NCBI GenBank assembly: GCA_047639475.1
Contig: JBLIOD010000010.1
Location: 1 to 64,000, forward strand
DNA length: 64,000 nucleotides
Direction of reading: 5' to 3'
Source of the DNA: JAAELZ01 sp047639475
Lineage (GTDB): Bacteria > Pseudomonadota > Gammaproteobacteria > Arenicellales > Poriferihabitantaceae
Shown one piece after another: positions 25,579 to 34,475 of this stretch. Each line of letters begins with the position of its first letter. Positions within the stretch are counted from its first letter, which is position 1. A program made the translations under genes and the position numbers. A model generated the notes under the pieces. That model was not told the origin of the DNA, searched no databases, and saw only the letters and a list, made by a program, of their open reading frames with translations.

Positions 25579-26947
25579 TCAGTGACTGCGCGTAACGCCC
25601 TATATCACCTGCCCCCAAACACAACAGCACATCGTTTTGTTTTATTTGGTGGGCAATTATTGAGCTGGCCTCTTCAAAATTTTCTACAAAAACCACCTGC
25701 CCACCCCTAGCCCGTATCGCATTGGCTAGCGCACGGCCGTCGGCACCCACACGGGGTGTTTCTCCCGCTCCGTATACTTCCAGCAAAATCAAGTTTTCTT
25801 GTTCGCCCAAGACCTTGGCGAAATCATCAAACAATTCTTGCGTCCGTGAATAGCGATGAGGCTGGAATAAAGTAATGATGTTTCTATCGGGCCAACAGTC
25901 TTTGGCCGCTTCAAAGGTAGCCGAAAGTTCACGAGGGTGGTGAGCATAGTCGTCAACGACTAAGGCTCGTTTGGTGTCACTAAAAACAGCATCGCCCAAG
26001 ATGCTAAATCGTCGAACTATGCCCTTGAACTCTAGCAGTGCATCTCGCACATCTTGATCCTTTACACCCAGTTTGGATGCAATCGCAATCGCCACTAATG
26101 CGTTCAGTACGTTGTGTTTACCCGGCATCGCCAACGAAAACTGACCCACATTTATTCCGTGTCTCACTACGTCGAAATGGCTGATGTGACCGTCTTGACG
26201 AAAGTTGGCTGCCTGTATATCAACATCATCATCAAAGCCGTATGACAAAATCCGGCGGTTAATTTTCTGCGCCACTTCCCGCACAACAGGGTCGTCAAAA
26301 CACAAAATCGCCAGACCATAGAACGGCAGTTTATGCAAAAACTGTACAAAGGTACGCTTTAACTTCGCAAAACTATTCTCATAGGTTTGCATGTGGTCGT
26401 AGTCAATATTGGTAACAGCTGCAATAGTAGGTGTCAGCTGCAGAAAAGATGCATCGCTCTCATCAGCTTCCGCGACCAATATTTCACCTTGACCCAAGCG
26501 TGCATTGGAATCCACACTATTCACAATACCGCCGATGACAAATGTAGGGTCTAAACCTGCTTTTATTAACACACTAGAAACTAAACTAGTGGTTGTCGTT
26601 TTACCGTGCGTACCGGCAATGGCGATGCCTTGGCGAAAGCGCATCAGTTCACCTAACATTTCCGCTCGCGGTACCACTGGGATTTTGTTTTTGCGTGCAG
26701 CAGCCACCTCAGGGTTGTTCTTGTCGACCGCGCTAGAGGTCACCACCACATCAGCATCTTGACTGTTCTGCTCAACATGGCCAATCATCGTCTTAGCGCC
26801 TAATCTTGCAAGGCGTTGTAAAGCCGGACTATCACGCAAATCAGAGCCTGTCACTTTATAGCCTTGCTCTAATAACACTTCCGCAATGCCGCTCATTCCG
26901 ATGCCGCCCATGCCAACAAAGTGAATATGTTTTACAAACTCACGCAT
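25556..26947 (-). CDS. murC: UDP-N-acetylmuramate--L-alanine ligase
   Basis: A 463-residue cytoplasmic Mur ligase that adds L-alanine to UDP-MurNAc. The N-terminal domain carries HFVGMGGIGMSGIAEVLL (residues 9-26). The ATP P-loop is AGTHGKTTTTSLVSSVL (about 112-128), and the central domain has AEADESDASFL. The C-terminal domain includes FQPHRYSRT. Length is normal. It overlaps murG by eight bases upstream and the murB-like gene downstream. Confidence 0.97.
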   Translation of the reverse strand: MREFVKHIHFVGMGGIGMSGIAEVLLEQGYKVTGSDLRDSPALQRLARLGAKTMIGHVEQNSQDADVVVTSSAVDKNNPEVAAARKNKIPVVPRAEMLGELMRFRQGIAIAGTHGKTTTTSLVSSVLIKAGLDPTFVIGGIVNSVDSNARLGQGEILVAEADESDASFLQLTPTIAAVTNIDYDHMQTYENSFAKLKRTFVQFLHKLPFYGLAILCFDDPVVREVAQKINRRILSYGFDDDVDIQAANFRQDGHISHFDVVRHGINVGQFSLAMPGKHNVLNALVAIAIASKLGVKDQDVRDALLEFKGIVRRFSILGDAVFSDTKRALVVDDYAHHPRELSATFEAAKDCWPDRNIITLFQPHRYSRTQELFDDFAKVLGEQENLILLEVYGAGETPRVGADGRALANAIRARGGQVVFVENFEEASSIIAHQIKQNDVLLCLGAGDIGRYAQSLIAESSHV

Positions 26948-28013
26948 CTAACACCTCCATGCAAACATCTGCCACTGCTTCAGTAGCGTTTAAGCGTGCG
27001 TGTTGTTGGGCTTTCTCAGCCAGGGCTATAATTTTTGTACGGTCTGTCGCATAAGAAGCTAATTGCTCAACCCAACTACCTTTCTCAAATTCCGGCTGTC
27101 GATAGCAAAGCGCTGATTGATCGGCTGCTAACTCTTGGGCGTTGAACCATTGGTGATCATCTATCGCATGCGGATAAGGCACAAACAAGGCCGCCACGCC
27201 TGCCGCTGCCACTTCCGAAACAGTCATTGCGCCGCTCCGACAAATAACAAAATCAGCCCACTCGTAAGCTCTTGGCATATCGTTTATGAATTCTGACACC
27301 TCACACTCCAGCGCCAGTTCTTCATATAAGCTTTCTACAGGTGCGTTTCGCCCCTTACCAGACTGATGGCGAATAGTTATCGGGGTTGAATCAGATAGGG
27401 TTTTCAACAACGCAGGCAAAAACTCATTAAACACCTGTGCGCCCAAACTGCCGCCAACGACTAATAGCCGTAAGGCACCTTCGCGACCAGACAACCGCTC
27501 AGCAGGCGCATCCAATGCCTTCATAGCCGGCTTTACCGGGTTGCCCGTGTGTAGATTGCTGTCAATTCCTTTGGCTTGACTAAACCCAGACAACTTCTTC
27601 AACGCTTTACTAGCGAGTATTTTGTTGGTCGTGCCCGCAATGGCATTTTGTTCATGGATAATAAGCGGTTTGCGCAGTATCCATCCCACTAAACCGCCCG
27701 GCCCCGATGCAAATCCGCCCATGCCCAGCAAGGCGGTGGCCCGGCTACTGATGATGATGATTAACGCTTGAAACGCGGCACTTATGAGTACAAATGGCGC
27801 CACCAGTTTTCGCATCACCCCGGTACCACGCAACCCTTTGATATTAATAAAGCGCAATTCAAAACCAGCTTCAGGCACTAAGGTAGACTCAATCCCATTG
27901 CGTGTGCCCATCCAAACAATGCGCACTCCTCGATCTCGCAATTCTTTCGCCACGCTCAAAGCGGGGATTACGTGCCCGCCTGTACCACCCGCCATCACTA
28001 ACAAAGTCTTCAT
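26940..28013 (-). CDS. murG: Undecaprenyldiphospho-muramoylpentapeptide beta-N-acetylglucosaminyltransferase
   Basis: A 357-residue GT28-fold glycosyltransferase that adds GlcNAc to lipid I to make lipid II at the inner membrane face. The N-terminal glycine-rich loop is AGGTGGHVIPALSVA (residues 8-22). The second loop, ALLGMGGFASGPGG, is near 93-106; the donor-site GGSLGAQVFNE is near 187; and the UDP-GlcNAc region CRSGAMTVSEVAAAG is near 264. The start overlaps the ftsW stop by four bases. Confidence 0.97.
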   Translation of the reverse strand: MKTLLVMAGGTGGHVIPALSVAKELRDRGVRIVWMGTRNGIESTLVPEAGFELRFINIKGLRGTGVMRKLVAPFVLISAAFQALIIIISSRATALLGMGGFASGPGGLVGWILRKPLIIHEQNAIAGTTNKILASKALKKLSGFSQAKGIDSNLHTGNPVKPAMKALDAPAERLSGREGALRLLVVGGSLGAQVFNEFLPALLKTLSDSTPITIRHQSGKGRNAPVESLYEELALECEVSEFINDMPRAYEWADFVICRSGAMTVSEVAAAGVAALFVPYPHAIDDHQWFNAQELAADQSALCYRQPEFEKGSWVEQLASYATDRTKIIALAEKAQQHARLNATEAVADVCMEVLDA

Positions 28014-29197
28014 CGCTTGCCCCGTGCTGGTATAGCGCGTTTAAGCACTGGCAATCGGTTGGCTTTGTCAACAGCGAACAGTAAGCCTATACAAGCCAAG
28101 CTAATGACCATACTGCTGCCGCCCGAACTCATTAAGGGCAAGTTCAAACCTTTTGTCGGCAGCAATCCCGTGCTAACGCCGACATGAATGGCTGCGTTAA
28201 AAGTAAGCACCAAACCAATGCCATAAGCCAAGTAGGCGTTAAATCTCTGCGCACGTTGCATGGCAGTTGACGCGATAGCGAAAGCTCGCCACAACAAGAG
28301 TGCGAACAAACCCATCACGATAAATATACCCAAACTCCCCAATTCTTCACCAACGATGGCGATAAGAAAATCATTGTCCGCGTGCGGCAAATAATTCAGC
28401 TTTTGCAAGCTATTGCCTAGACCCACACCCAGCCAACCACCACGGCCAATGGCCATTAACGATTGAGTAAGCTGAAAGCCTTTATTAAAGGGGTCAGCCC
28501 ACGGGTCTTGAAACACCATTAGCCGATCAACGCGATAAGGCTCTAGATAGGCGATTAGCGCCATGGCCACAGCAATGCATAAAAATACACCGATAAAATA
28601 ACCAATGCGCACACCTGCTAAGTACATCAGCCCTCCCGTGGTGGCCAATATCACTACCGTGGTGCCAAAATCAGGCTGCGCTAAAAGCAAGCCGCACACG
28701 ACTAAAATAGGCAAACCGATGTTTAACACGCCCACTTTGAATAAATGTACATTACTCTGTTTGCGCGCGTAGTAGTCGGCTATGTACATCAAACACAATA
28801 GCTTAATGAGCTCTGCTGGCTGAAGGCGCACGCCGGCAATCTGCATCCAACGTGTGCTGCCGTTTACCTCCATCCCTACGCCTGGAACAAACAAAGCAGC
28901 CAACAATACTAGGCCTACCAATAACAATACGCCGCTCATGGCTTGTACCCAATCTAAGCGCAGAAAACGAATAATCATTGCCATGGCAATCAAACCCACA
29001 CCAACATGAACACCATGTTTCACGATATGTGCGGTATGTAAGGCAAATTCTCTTGATCCTTTTGCAATACCTGCTGAGTAGACCATCACCACGCCCAGTA
29101 ATAATATACAACTAACGACCACCGCCAAGCCAAAATCAAAGCTGAATGATGGTGCGCGTTGATCAACCTGTCCATGCACTTGCGCTACACTGACCAT
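28010..29197 (-). CDS. ftsW: Peptidoglycan glycosyltransferase FtsW
   Basis: A 395-residue SEDS-family membrane protein that polymerises lipid II at the septum together with FtsI. About ten membrane helices are visible. The conserved extracellular/loop motifs include VNGSTRWMQIAGVRLQPAE, AQPDFGTTVVIL and MSSGGSSMV near the C-terminus. The start overlaps the murD stop. Position between murD and murG is standard. Confidence 0.97.
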   Translation of the reverse strand: MVSVAQVHGQVDQRAPSFSFDFGLAVVVSCILLLGVVMVYSAGIAKGSREFALHTAHIVKHGVHVGVGLIAMAMIIRFLRLDWVQAMSGVLLLVGLVLLAALFVPGVGMEVNGSTRWMQIAGVRLQPAELIKLLCLMYIADYYARKQSNVHLFKVGVLNIGLPILVVCGLLLAQPDFGTTVVILATTGGLMYLAGVRIGYFIGVFLCIAVAMALIAYLEPYRVDRLMVFQDPWADPFNKGFQLTQSLMAIGRGGWLGVGLGNSLQKLNYLPHADNDFLIAIVGEELGSLGIFIVMGLFALLLWRAFAIASTAMQRAQRFNAYLAYGIGLVLTFNAAIHVGVSTGLLPTKGLNLPLMSSGGSSMVISLACIGLLFAVDKANRLPVLKRAIPARGKR

Positions 29198-30564
29198 TAG
29201 TATTGGCCCTCAGCCAAGGCAGACACAGCCATCTTAAAACACTCGCCGCGAGCCATGAAATTGGCGAACATGTCCATACTTGCGCAGGCAGGTGAAAACA
29301 ATACTACGTCGCCAGCTTGTGCAATGTTTTGAGCTTTGCTTACGGCCTTTTCAAGGTTCTCGACGTGAATGCACTTCAGCAAATCACCTATCGCCTTTTC
29401 AATTAGAGCAGCATCCTCACCGAGTAAAATTACTGCGCGAACCGTTTCATCCATAGCGGGGCGTAGTTCACGAAAATCAGCGCCTTTGCCTAAACCGCCG
29501 AGTATCAACACCTTTTGTTCACTAAAGCCGCTGATGGCCGCCAAGGTTGCACCGACATTGGTACCCTTAGAATCATTCACCCAGCTAACTGAATTAATGG
29601 TTGCAATCGCTTCGCAGCGATGCGGCAAGCCTGCAAAATCACAAGCAGCATCGATGACGGCTTGAGTGACTTTAAGCCCTGCCAATTCGACTAACGCCAA
29701 CGCCGCCATTACGTTAGCCCAGTTTTGCTTACCTCGTAGCTTAAGGTCTGATACATTGAGTAATTGCTGCTCACCTTTGACTATCCAATGGGCTTTGTCG
29801 TTGCTTAGCAAACCGTAATCATTTTCAGTGAGCGGCTTGTCCAGTCCAAAAGACAGTGTATTGTCATTATGAATCGTGGGTGCTGACGTATCATCACGGT
29901 TGACCAACTCCTTTTTTGCCCCGCGATAAATCGATGATTTAGAGGTCACATATGCTGCAAAACTGGCATATCTATCTAGATGGTCTTCCGACACGTTCAG
30001 TACAACCGCTACTTGTGCGTCTAGGCTTTGTACGGTGTCTAACTGGAAACTCGAGAGCTCAAGCACATAAAAATCGGGGTCTGCTTGTTGAAATAGATCT
30101 AATGCAGGGACGCCTATATTACCGCCTAATAACGCGGTCTTGTCCGTTGCATTGATCATTAAATCAACCAAGGTAGCAACCGTACTTTTACCATTTGAGC
30201 CTGTAATGGCGATAATGGGCGCACAGGCAAAATTTCGAAACAATTGGATATCACCAACTACCCTGGTATGTTCGCCTATTTTCTTTTCCAACTCCAGATC
30301 ATCAGCGCCGATACCAGGACTAAGCACGACAACGTCAGCTGTCTCTAAAGTGTGTTGATCGAGGCCACCCGTCACTAATCGTGCTCGGGGAAACAAACCT
30401 TGCAACTCTTTCTTGTTTGGCGGGAATTCCCGTGTATCCATTGCAATCAACTCAGCAGTTGATTCTGCAAAAAACCGCATCACAGATTGACCTGTCATGC
30501 CGAAACCAATCACGGCAATTTTTTTGAAATTTGGCAAATTGGCCTTTTTCAAAACGATTGACAT
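29197..30564 (-). CDS. murD: UDP-N-acetylmuramoylalanine--D-glutamate ligase
   Basis: A 455-residue Mur ligase that adds D-glutamate. The N-terminal Rossmann-like domain shows IAVIGFGMTGQSVMRF, the P-loop is AITGSNGKSTVATLVDLM (about residues 118-135), and the central domain contains VLELSSFQLD and NVSEDHLDRY. The last part has the ILGGLGKGADF loop and a VVLFSPACASMDMFANF motif typical of MurD. It abuts mraY (one base apart) and overlaps ftsW. Confidence 0.97.
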   Translation of the reverse strand: MSIVLKKANLPNFKKIAVIGFGMTGQSVMRFFAESTAELIAMDTREFPPNKKELQGLFPRARLVTGGLDQHTLETADVVVLSPGIGADDLELEKKIGEHTRVVGDIQLFRNFACAPIIAITGSNGKSTVATLVDLMINATDKTALLGGNIGVPALDLFQQADPDFYVLELSSFQLDTVQSLDAQVAVVLNVSEDHLDRYASFAAYVTSKSSIYRGAKKELVNRDDTSAPTIHNDNTLSFGLDKPLTENDYGLLSNDKAHWIVKGEQQLLNVSDLKLRGKQNWANVMAALALVELAGLKVTQAVIDAACDFAGLPHRCEAIATINSVSWVNDSKGTNVGATLAAISGFSEQKVLILGGLGKGADFRELRPAMDETVRAVILLGEDAALIEKAIGDLLKCIHVENLEKAVSKAQNIAQAGDVVLFSPACASMDMFANFMARGECFKMAVSALAEGQY

Positions 30565-30565
30565 T

Positions 30566-31648
30566 CTATCTCGCTTTCAAGGTTGCTAAACCTATAATGA
30601 CCAATATAAAAGTAATGATCCAAAAGCGGACAATCACCCGAGGCTCTGGCCAACCTTTCAATTCAAAATGATGATGGATAGGTGCCATCCTTAATACACG
30701 GCGCCCCAACAGTTTGAATGAGGCCACTTGTACTATTACCGACAAGGTCTCAACGACAAACAAACCGCCCATAATCACCAACACCAATTCTTGACGAACA
30801 ATCACCGCTACCACACCAATGGCAGCGCCTAGGGATAAAGCACCGATATCTCCCATGAATACTTGAGCTGGGTAGGTGTTGAACCATAAAAAACCCAAAC
30901 CGGCGCCTACCAAAGCCGTACAGAAAATTAACATCTCTCCGGCGCCCGCAATGTACGGTACGTTTAAATATTCAGAATAAATAGTGTTGCCCGATACATA
31001 ACTAAATACCCCAAGACCCCCTGCGACCATCACCACTGGCAGTATCGCCAAGCCGTCCAAGCCATCGGTTAAATTCACAGCATTACTGGTACCCACGATG
31101 ACAAACCACGCTAAGGGTATAAACAACCAACCTAGGCTAATTGCGATGTCCTTAAACAGCGGCACAATGAACTCTAAATCAGCTGCACTACTCGCCGTGC
31201 TAAATAAGAAATAGGCCGCACAAAAAGCCGCCAGCGCTTGAGAGATAAACTTGGCTTTGGCGCCCATACCGCGCGGATTCTTGTCAATGAGCTTTCGATA
31301 GTCGTCAAACCAACCAATCAGGCCAAATATCACCGTGACAAATAAAGTAACCCATATAAAACGATTAGTTAGGTCACCCCAAAGTAACGTTGAAAAAACC
31401 ACTGAGAACAAAATCAATAACCCCCCCATTGTAGGTGTGCCTACTTTCGAAAAATGACTCTTAGGGCCATCATCTCGAACGGTTTGACCAATTTGATATT
31501 TCGATAATTTTCGAATCATAAACGGACCAAACATTAACGACAAACTCAACGCCGTTAACACGCTCATTATCGATCTAAAAGTGATGTACTGAAAAACACC
31601 CAGTACACTGTATTGCTCCGAAAGATGGGCAAATAACCAAGTTAACAT
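30566..31648 (-). CDS. mraY: Phospho-N-acetylmuramoyl-pentapeptide-transferase
   Basis: A 360-residue inner membrane enzyme that transfers phospho-MurNAc-pentapeptide to undecaprenyl phosphate, giving lipid I. About ten membrane helices are present. Signature motifs are GTPTMGGLLIL, the Asp pair in GWFDDYRKLIDKNPRGM (about residues 112-128), NAVNLTDGLDGLA (near 190), and APIHHHFELKGW near the end. It overlaps the murF stop by seven bases. Confidence 0.98.
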   Translation of the reverse strand: MLTWLFAHLSEQYSVLGVFQYITFRSIMSVLTALSLSLMFGPFMIRKLSKYQIGQTVRDDGPKSHFSKVGTPTMGGLLILFSVVFSTLLWGDLTNRFIWVTLFVTVIFGLIGWFDDYRKLIDKNPRGMGAKAKFISQALAAFCAAYFLFSTASSAADLEFIVPLFKDIAISLGWLFIPLAWFVIVGTSNAVNLTDGLDGLAILPVVMVAGGLGVFSYVSGNTIYSEYLNVPYIAGAGEMLIFCTALVGAGLGFLWFNTYPAQVFMGDIGALSLGAAIGVVAVIVRQELVLVIMGGLFVVETLSVIVQVASFKLLGRRVLRMAPIHHHFELKGWPEPRVIVRFWIITFILVIIGLATLKAR

Positions 31649-33033
31649 GCGTAAGCCTCTTGTTGTAATAGCGCAACCACCCTTTCCATCTGAGCAGCGC
31701 GCGAGCCCTTAATTAATACCGTCGACTGAACGTCAAGGGCATTGTAAAAATATTCTGAAACTGCGTTCAAACTGGTCAGTAAAACAGCATTGACCCCAAA
31801 GCCGTTCACGTAGGCCTTGGCTAAAATCGCGTTGTTGGCGTTGTCACAGAAAACCACTAAATTTCCAACTCCTTTTTGGTTCGCCAAGCGGCCAATTTCA
31901 AAGTGCGCCTCAGCGGTACTTTTACCTAACTCCCCCATGGTGCCTAGCACCAAGGTCGTACCGGTATTGATCTCCGTCAGTACATTGATGGCAGCGCGCA
32001 TAGAAGCGGGATTGGCATTGTAGGTATCATCAATAAGGGTGAGCACCTTGTTCGATGGTTTCACTTCTAGGCGCCCGTTAACCGCCTTAACATTTTGGAC
32101 TCCTGATTTGATATTTTTGATATTCATACCAGCACACAGTGCAGCCGCACTCGCAGCGGCTACGTTTAAATGGTTATGTTCCCCGAGTAATGCGCAATCG
32201 ATGGTGGTCGTTTCTCCCTCAACAGTTAGGTCTAGCTGCTTAGCACGACTTGCACTAACTTGAACATCTGCCGACTCACTCAGTCCAAACGTCAGCATCT
32301 TGCGATTACCGACTAAATCAAGCCACAGAGAATAAAAAGCATCATCTCTATTTAGCACCACCCAGCCATTTTCTTCGACAGCCTGGATTAATTCACCTTT
32401 GGCAACCGCTACGCCATCCACGGTTTTTAAGCCTTCTAAGTGAGCCGCCGCTGCATTGGTGATCACACCGATCGTAGGATTCACTATTGCGCCTAAATAA
32501 CTTAATTCTCCCGGGTGATTCATGCCCATTTCTATCACCGCGGATTGGTCATTCTCACGTAACTTAAGCAGCGTCATCGGGACGCCCCAATGATTATTAA
32601 AACTACCTTCTGGGGCAATGCCGGGCATGGCAACGGCAAAGATCTCGCGCAATATTCTAGATACCGTGGTTTTGCCATTGCTCCCTGTAATGCCGACAAC
32701 AGGAACCACAAATTGAGTACGCCAATAACGGGCTAAGTCACCTAGCGCTGCTGTGGTATCTTCAACGACAATGGCATTGGACGTCAGCGCGTCTCGCTGT
32801 GTTTCTCCAGATTCATCCATTACCACCGCCAGTGCACCGTTTTCTAATGCTGAATCGATATAATGGTGGCCATCTTTCTCTAAGCCTCTAATAGCGAAAA
32901 ACAGATCATTTTTTTTGACTTTGCGTGAGTCAAATTGCACCGACGCAAAATGATCATCTATCGTTCCCATGAGACGGCCATTCATCGCGTTGTTGGCAGT
33001 GGTTAAAGTCATCATGCGGCCAGCCCTTCCCAT
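31642..33033 (-). CDS. murF: UDP-N-acetylmuramoyl-tripeptide--D-alanyl-D-alanine ligase
   Basis: A 463-residue Mur ligase that attaches D-Ala-D-Ala to the tripeptide precursor. The N-terminal UDP-binding domain contains DSRKVKKNDLFFAIRGLEKD, the P-loop is GITGSNGKTTVSRIL (about residues 114-128), and the central domain has MGMNHPGELSYL. The C-terminal domain includes LIDDTYNANPASM. It overlaps murE by 22 bases. A downstream ATG at about 33015 is an alternative start. Confidence 0.96.
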   Translation of the reverse strand: MGRAGRMMTLTTANNAMNGRLMGTIDDHFASVQFDSRKVKKNDLFFAIRGLEKDGHHYIDSALENGALAVVMDESGETQRDALTSNAIVVEDTTAALGDLARYWRTQFVVPVVGITGSNGKTTVSRILREIFAVAMPGIAPEGSFNNHWGVPMTLLKLRENDQSAVIEMGMNHPGELSYLGAIVNPTIGVITNAAAAHLEGLKTVDGVAVAKGELIQAVEENGWVVLNRDDAFYSLWLDLVGNRKMLTFGLSESADVQVSASRAKQLDLTVEGETTTIDCALLGEHNHLNVAAASAAALCAGMNIKNIKSGVQNVKAVNGRLEVKPSNKVLTLIDDTYNANPASMRAAINVLTEINTGTTLVLGTMGELGKSTAEAHFEIGRLANQKGVGNLVVFCDNANNAILAKAYVNGFGVNAVLLTSLNAVSEYFYNALDVQSTVLIKGSRAAQMERVVALLQQEAYAC

Positions 33034-34475
33034 GCAGCCAGCGCATCAACTGAAATTTGTCGGTCATTCACCTGTAGCGTATGATCAGCGTACACCTGCT
33101 CAGTCTCATGCCCTTTGCCGGCGACCAAAACCCAGTCTTCTGACTGTGATTGCGTTATCGCCATATTGATGGCCGCAGATCGATCATGATTCACTGTCGC
33201 GGGGAACTGCATACCGGTCAAAATGTCTGCCACTATGTGACTGGGTGTTTCACTGCGGGGATTGTCGTCGGTCAGCAACACATCGTCTGCTAAGCGCTCT
33301 GCAATAGCACCCATTAGCGAGCGCTTCGCTTTGTCTCTATCACCGCCGCAACCGAACACCACACTGAGTTCGCCTTCGCAATGTGTTCGCAAAGCTCCCA
33401 GTGCTTTCTCTAAAGCATCCGGTGTATGAGCGTAATCAACCACCACGTTCGGCTTGGCTTTATCAAAACCAATTTTCTCAAGACGCCCTGGTGGGGCTTG
33501 GCATTCTTTCAATGTCATTGCGATGTCTTCTACAGCAAAATCCAAACTGATTAACACCCCGATCACCGCAGTGAGATTCATCACATTGAAGTCACCCACT
33601 AATAGAGATTCAATCAACTGCGATTTGCCGTCAAACGTCAAACTGAACTGCACACCACTAACGCGCAGCTCAATATCACTGATTGCCAGTTTTCCCTTCT
33701 CACCGAAGGTCAAACTTGTTGCGGGAAATCGCTTAATTAAAGTCTGCCCAAAGGCATCATCTGCGTTTATCAGCGCCGTTTTAACGCACCTCATATTAAA
33801 GAGCAGACCCTTAGCCTCTGCATACGCTTGCATAGTGCCGTGGTAATCAAGGTGATCTTGACTCAAGTTGGTAAACACCGCCACTTCAAATTCAACTGCA
33901 GCCACCCGATGCTGTACTAAGCCATGTGATGAAACTTCCATACACACGACCTGAAAACCATCATTAACAAGTTCACGTAGCTGACGTTGCACGCTAATGG
34001 CGTCTGGTGTTGTTAAAGTAGAGGTTTGCAAACAAGTCGAATCACCATAACCAATAGTGCCTATCATCGCTGTGGGCACACCCATTTTGGCGGCGGCTTG
34101 CGCCAACAAATAACAGGTAGATGTTTTCGCATTGGTTCCTGTCACCCCGATAACGCGGCAATCCTTCGACGGATGACCATAAAAACGGGCAGCTAGTTCA
34201 CTGACTTTTTGATCTAAGTCTTCGATCAGTATATAAGGTACCCCAATTTTGGCACCGGCAAAGCCTTGTCGCTCGGCGATCACTACCACGGCTCCGTGTT
34301 CGATGGCCTGCGAAATATAATCTCTGCCGTCAGCTAGCTCGCCCTTCACCGCAATAAAAGCATCACCGGAATTAACTTGCCGGCTATCTAGATTAAGCCC
34401 AGATACCCAAATTTCTTGCTCTACTGCACCGATTCCTTCTAATAGTTCAGCTAATACAATGCTTCTGTCAATCAT
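33012..34475 (-). CDS. murE: UDP-N-acetylmuramoyl-L-alanyl-D-glutamate--2,6-diaminopimelate ligase
   Basis: A 487-residue Mur ligase. The N-terminal domain has LDSRQVNSGDAFIAVKG, and the P-loop is GVTGTNAKTSTCYLLAQAA; the residue after N is Ala where most Mur ligases have Gly. The C-terminal motif DDNPR (in LLTDDNPRSETP) marks specificity for meso-diaminopimelate, which fits a Gram-negative wall. MEVSSHGL is also present. It shares one base with the ftsI stop. Confidence 0.97.
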   Translation of the reverse strand: MIDRSIVLAELLEGIGAVEQEIWVSGLNLDSRQVNSGDAFIAVKGELADGRDYISQAIEHGAVVVIAERQGFAGAKIGVPYILIEDLDQKVSELAARFYGHPSKDCRVIGVTGTNAKTSTCYLLAQAAAKMGVPTAMIGTIGYGDSTCLQTSTLTTPDAISVQRQLRELVNDGFQVVCMEVSSHGLVQHRVAAVEFEVAVFTNLSQDHLDYHGTMQAYAEAKGLLFNMRCVKTALINADDAFGQTLIKRFPATSLTFGEKGKLAISDIELRVSGVQFSLTFDGKSQLIESLLVGDFNVMNLTAVIGVLISLDFAVEDIAMTLKECQAPPGRLEKIGFDKAKPNVVVDYAHTPDALEKALGALRTHCEGELSVVFGCGGDRDKAKRSLMGAIAERLADDVLLTDDNPRSETPSHIVADILTGMQFPATVNHDRSAAINMAITQSQSEDWVLVAGKGHETEQVYADHTLQVNDRQISVDALAAWEGLAA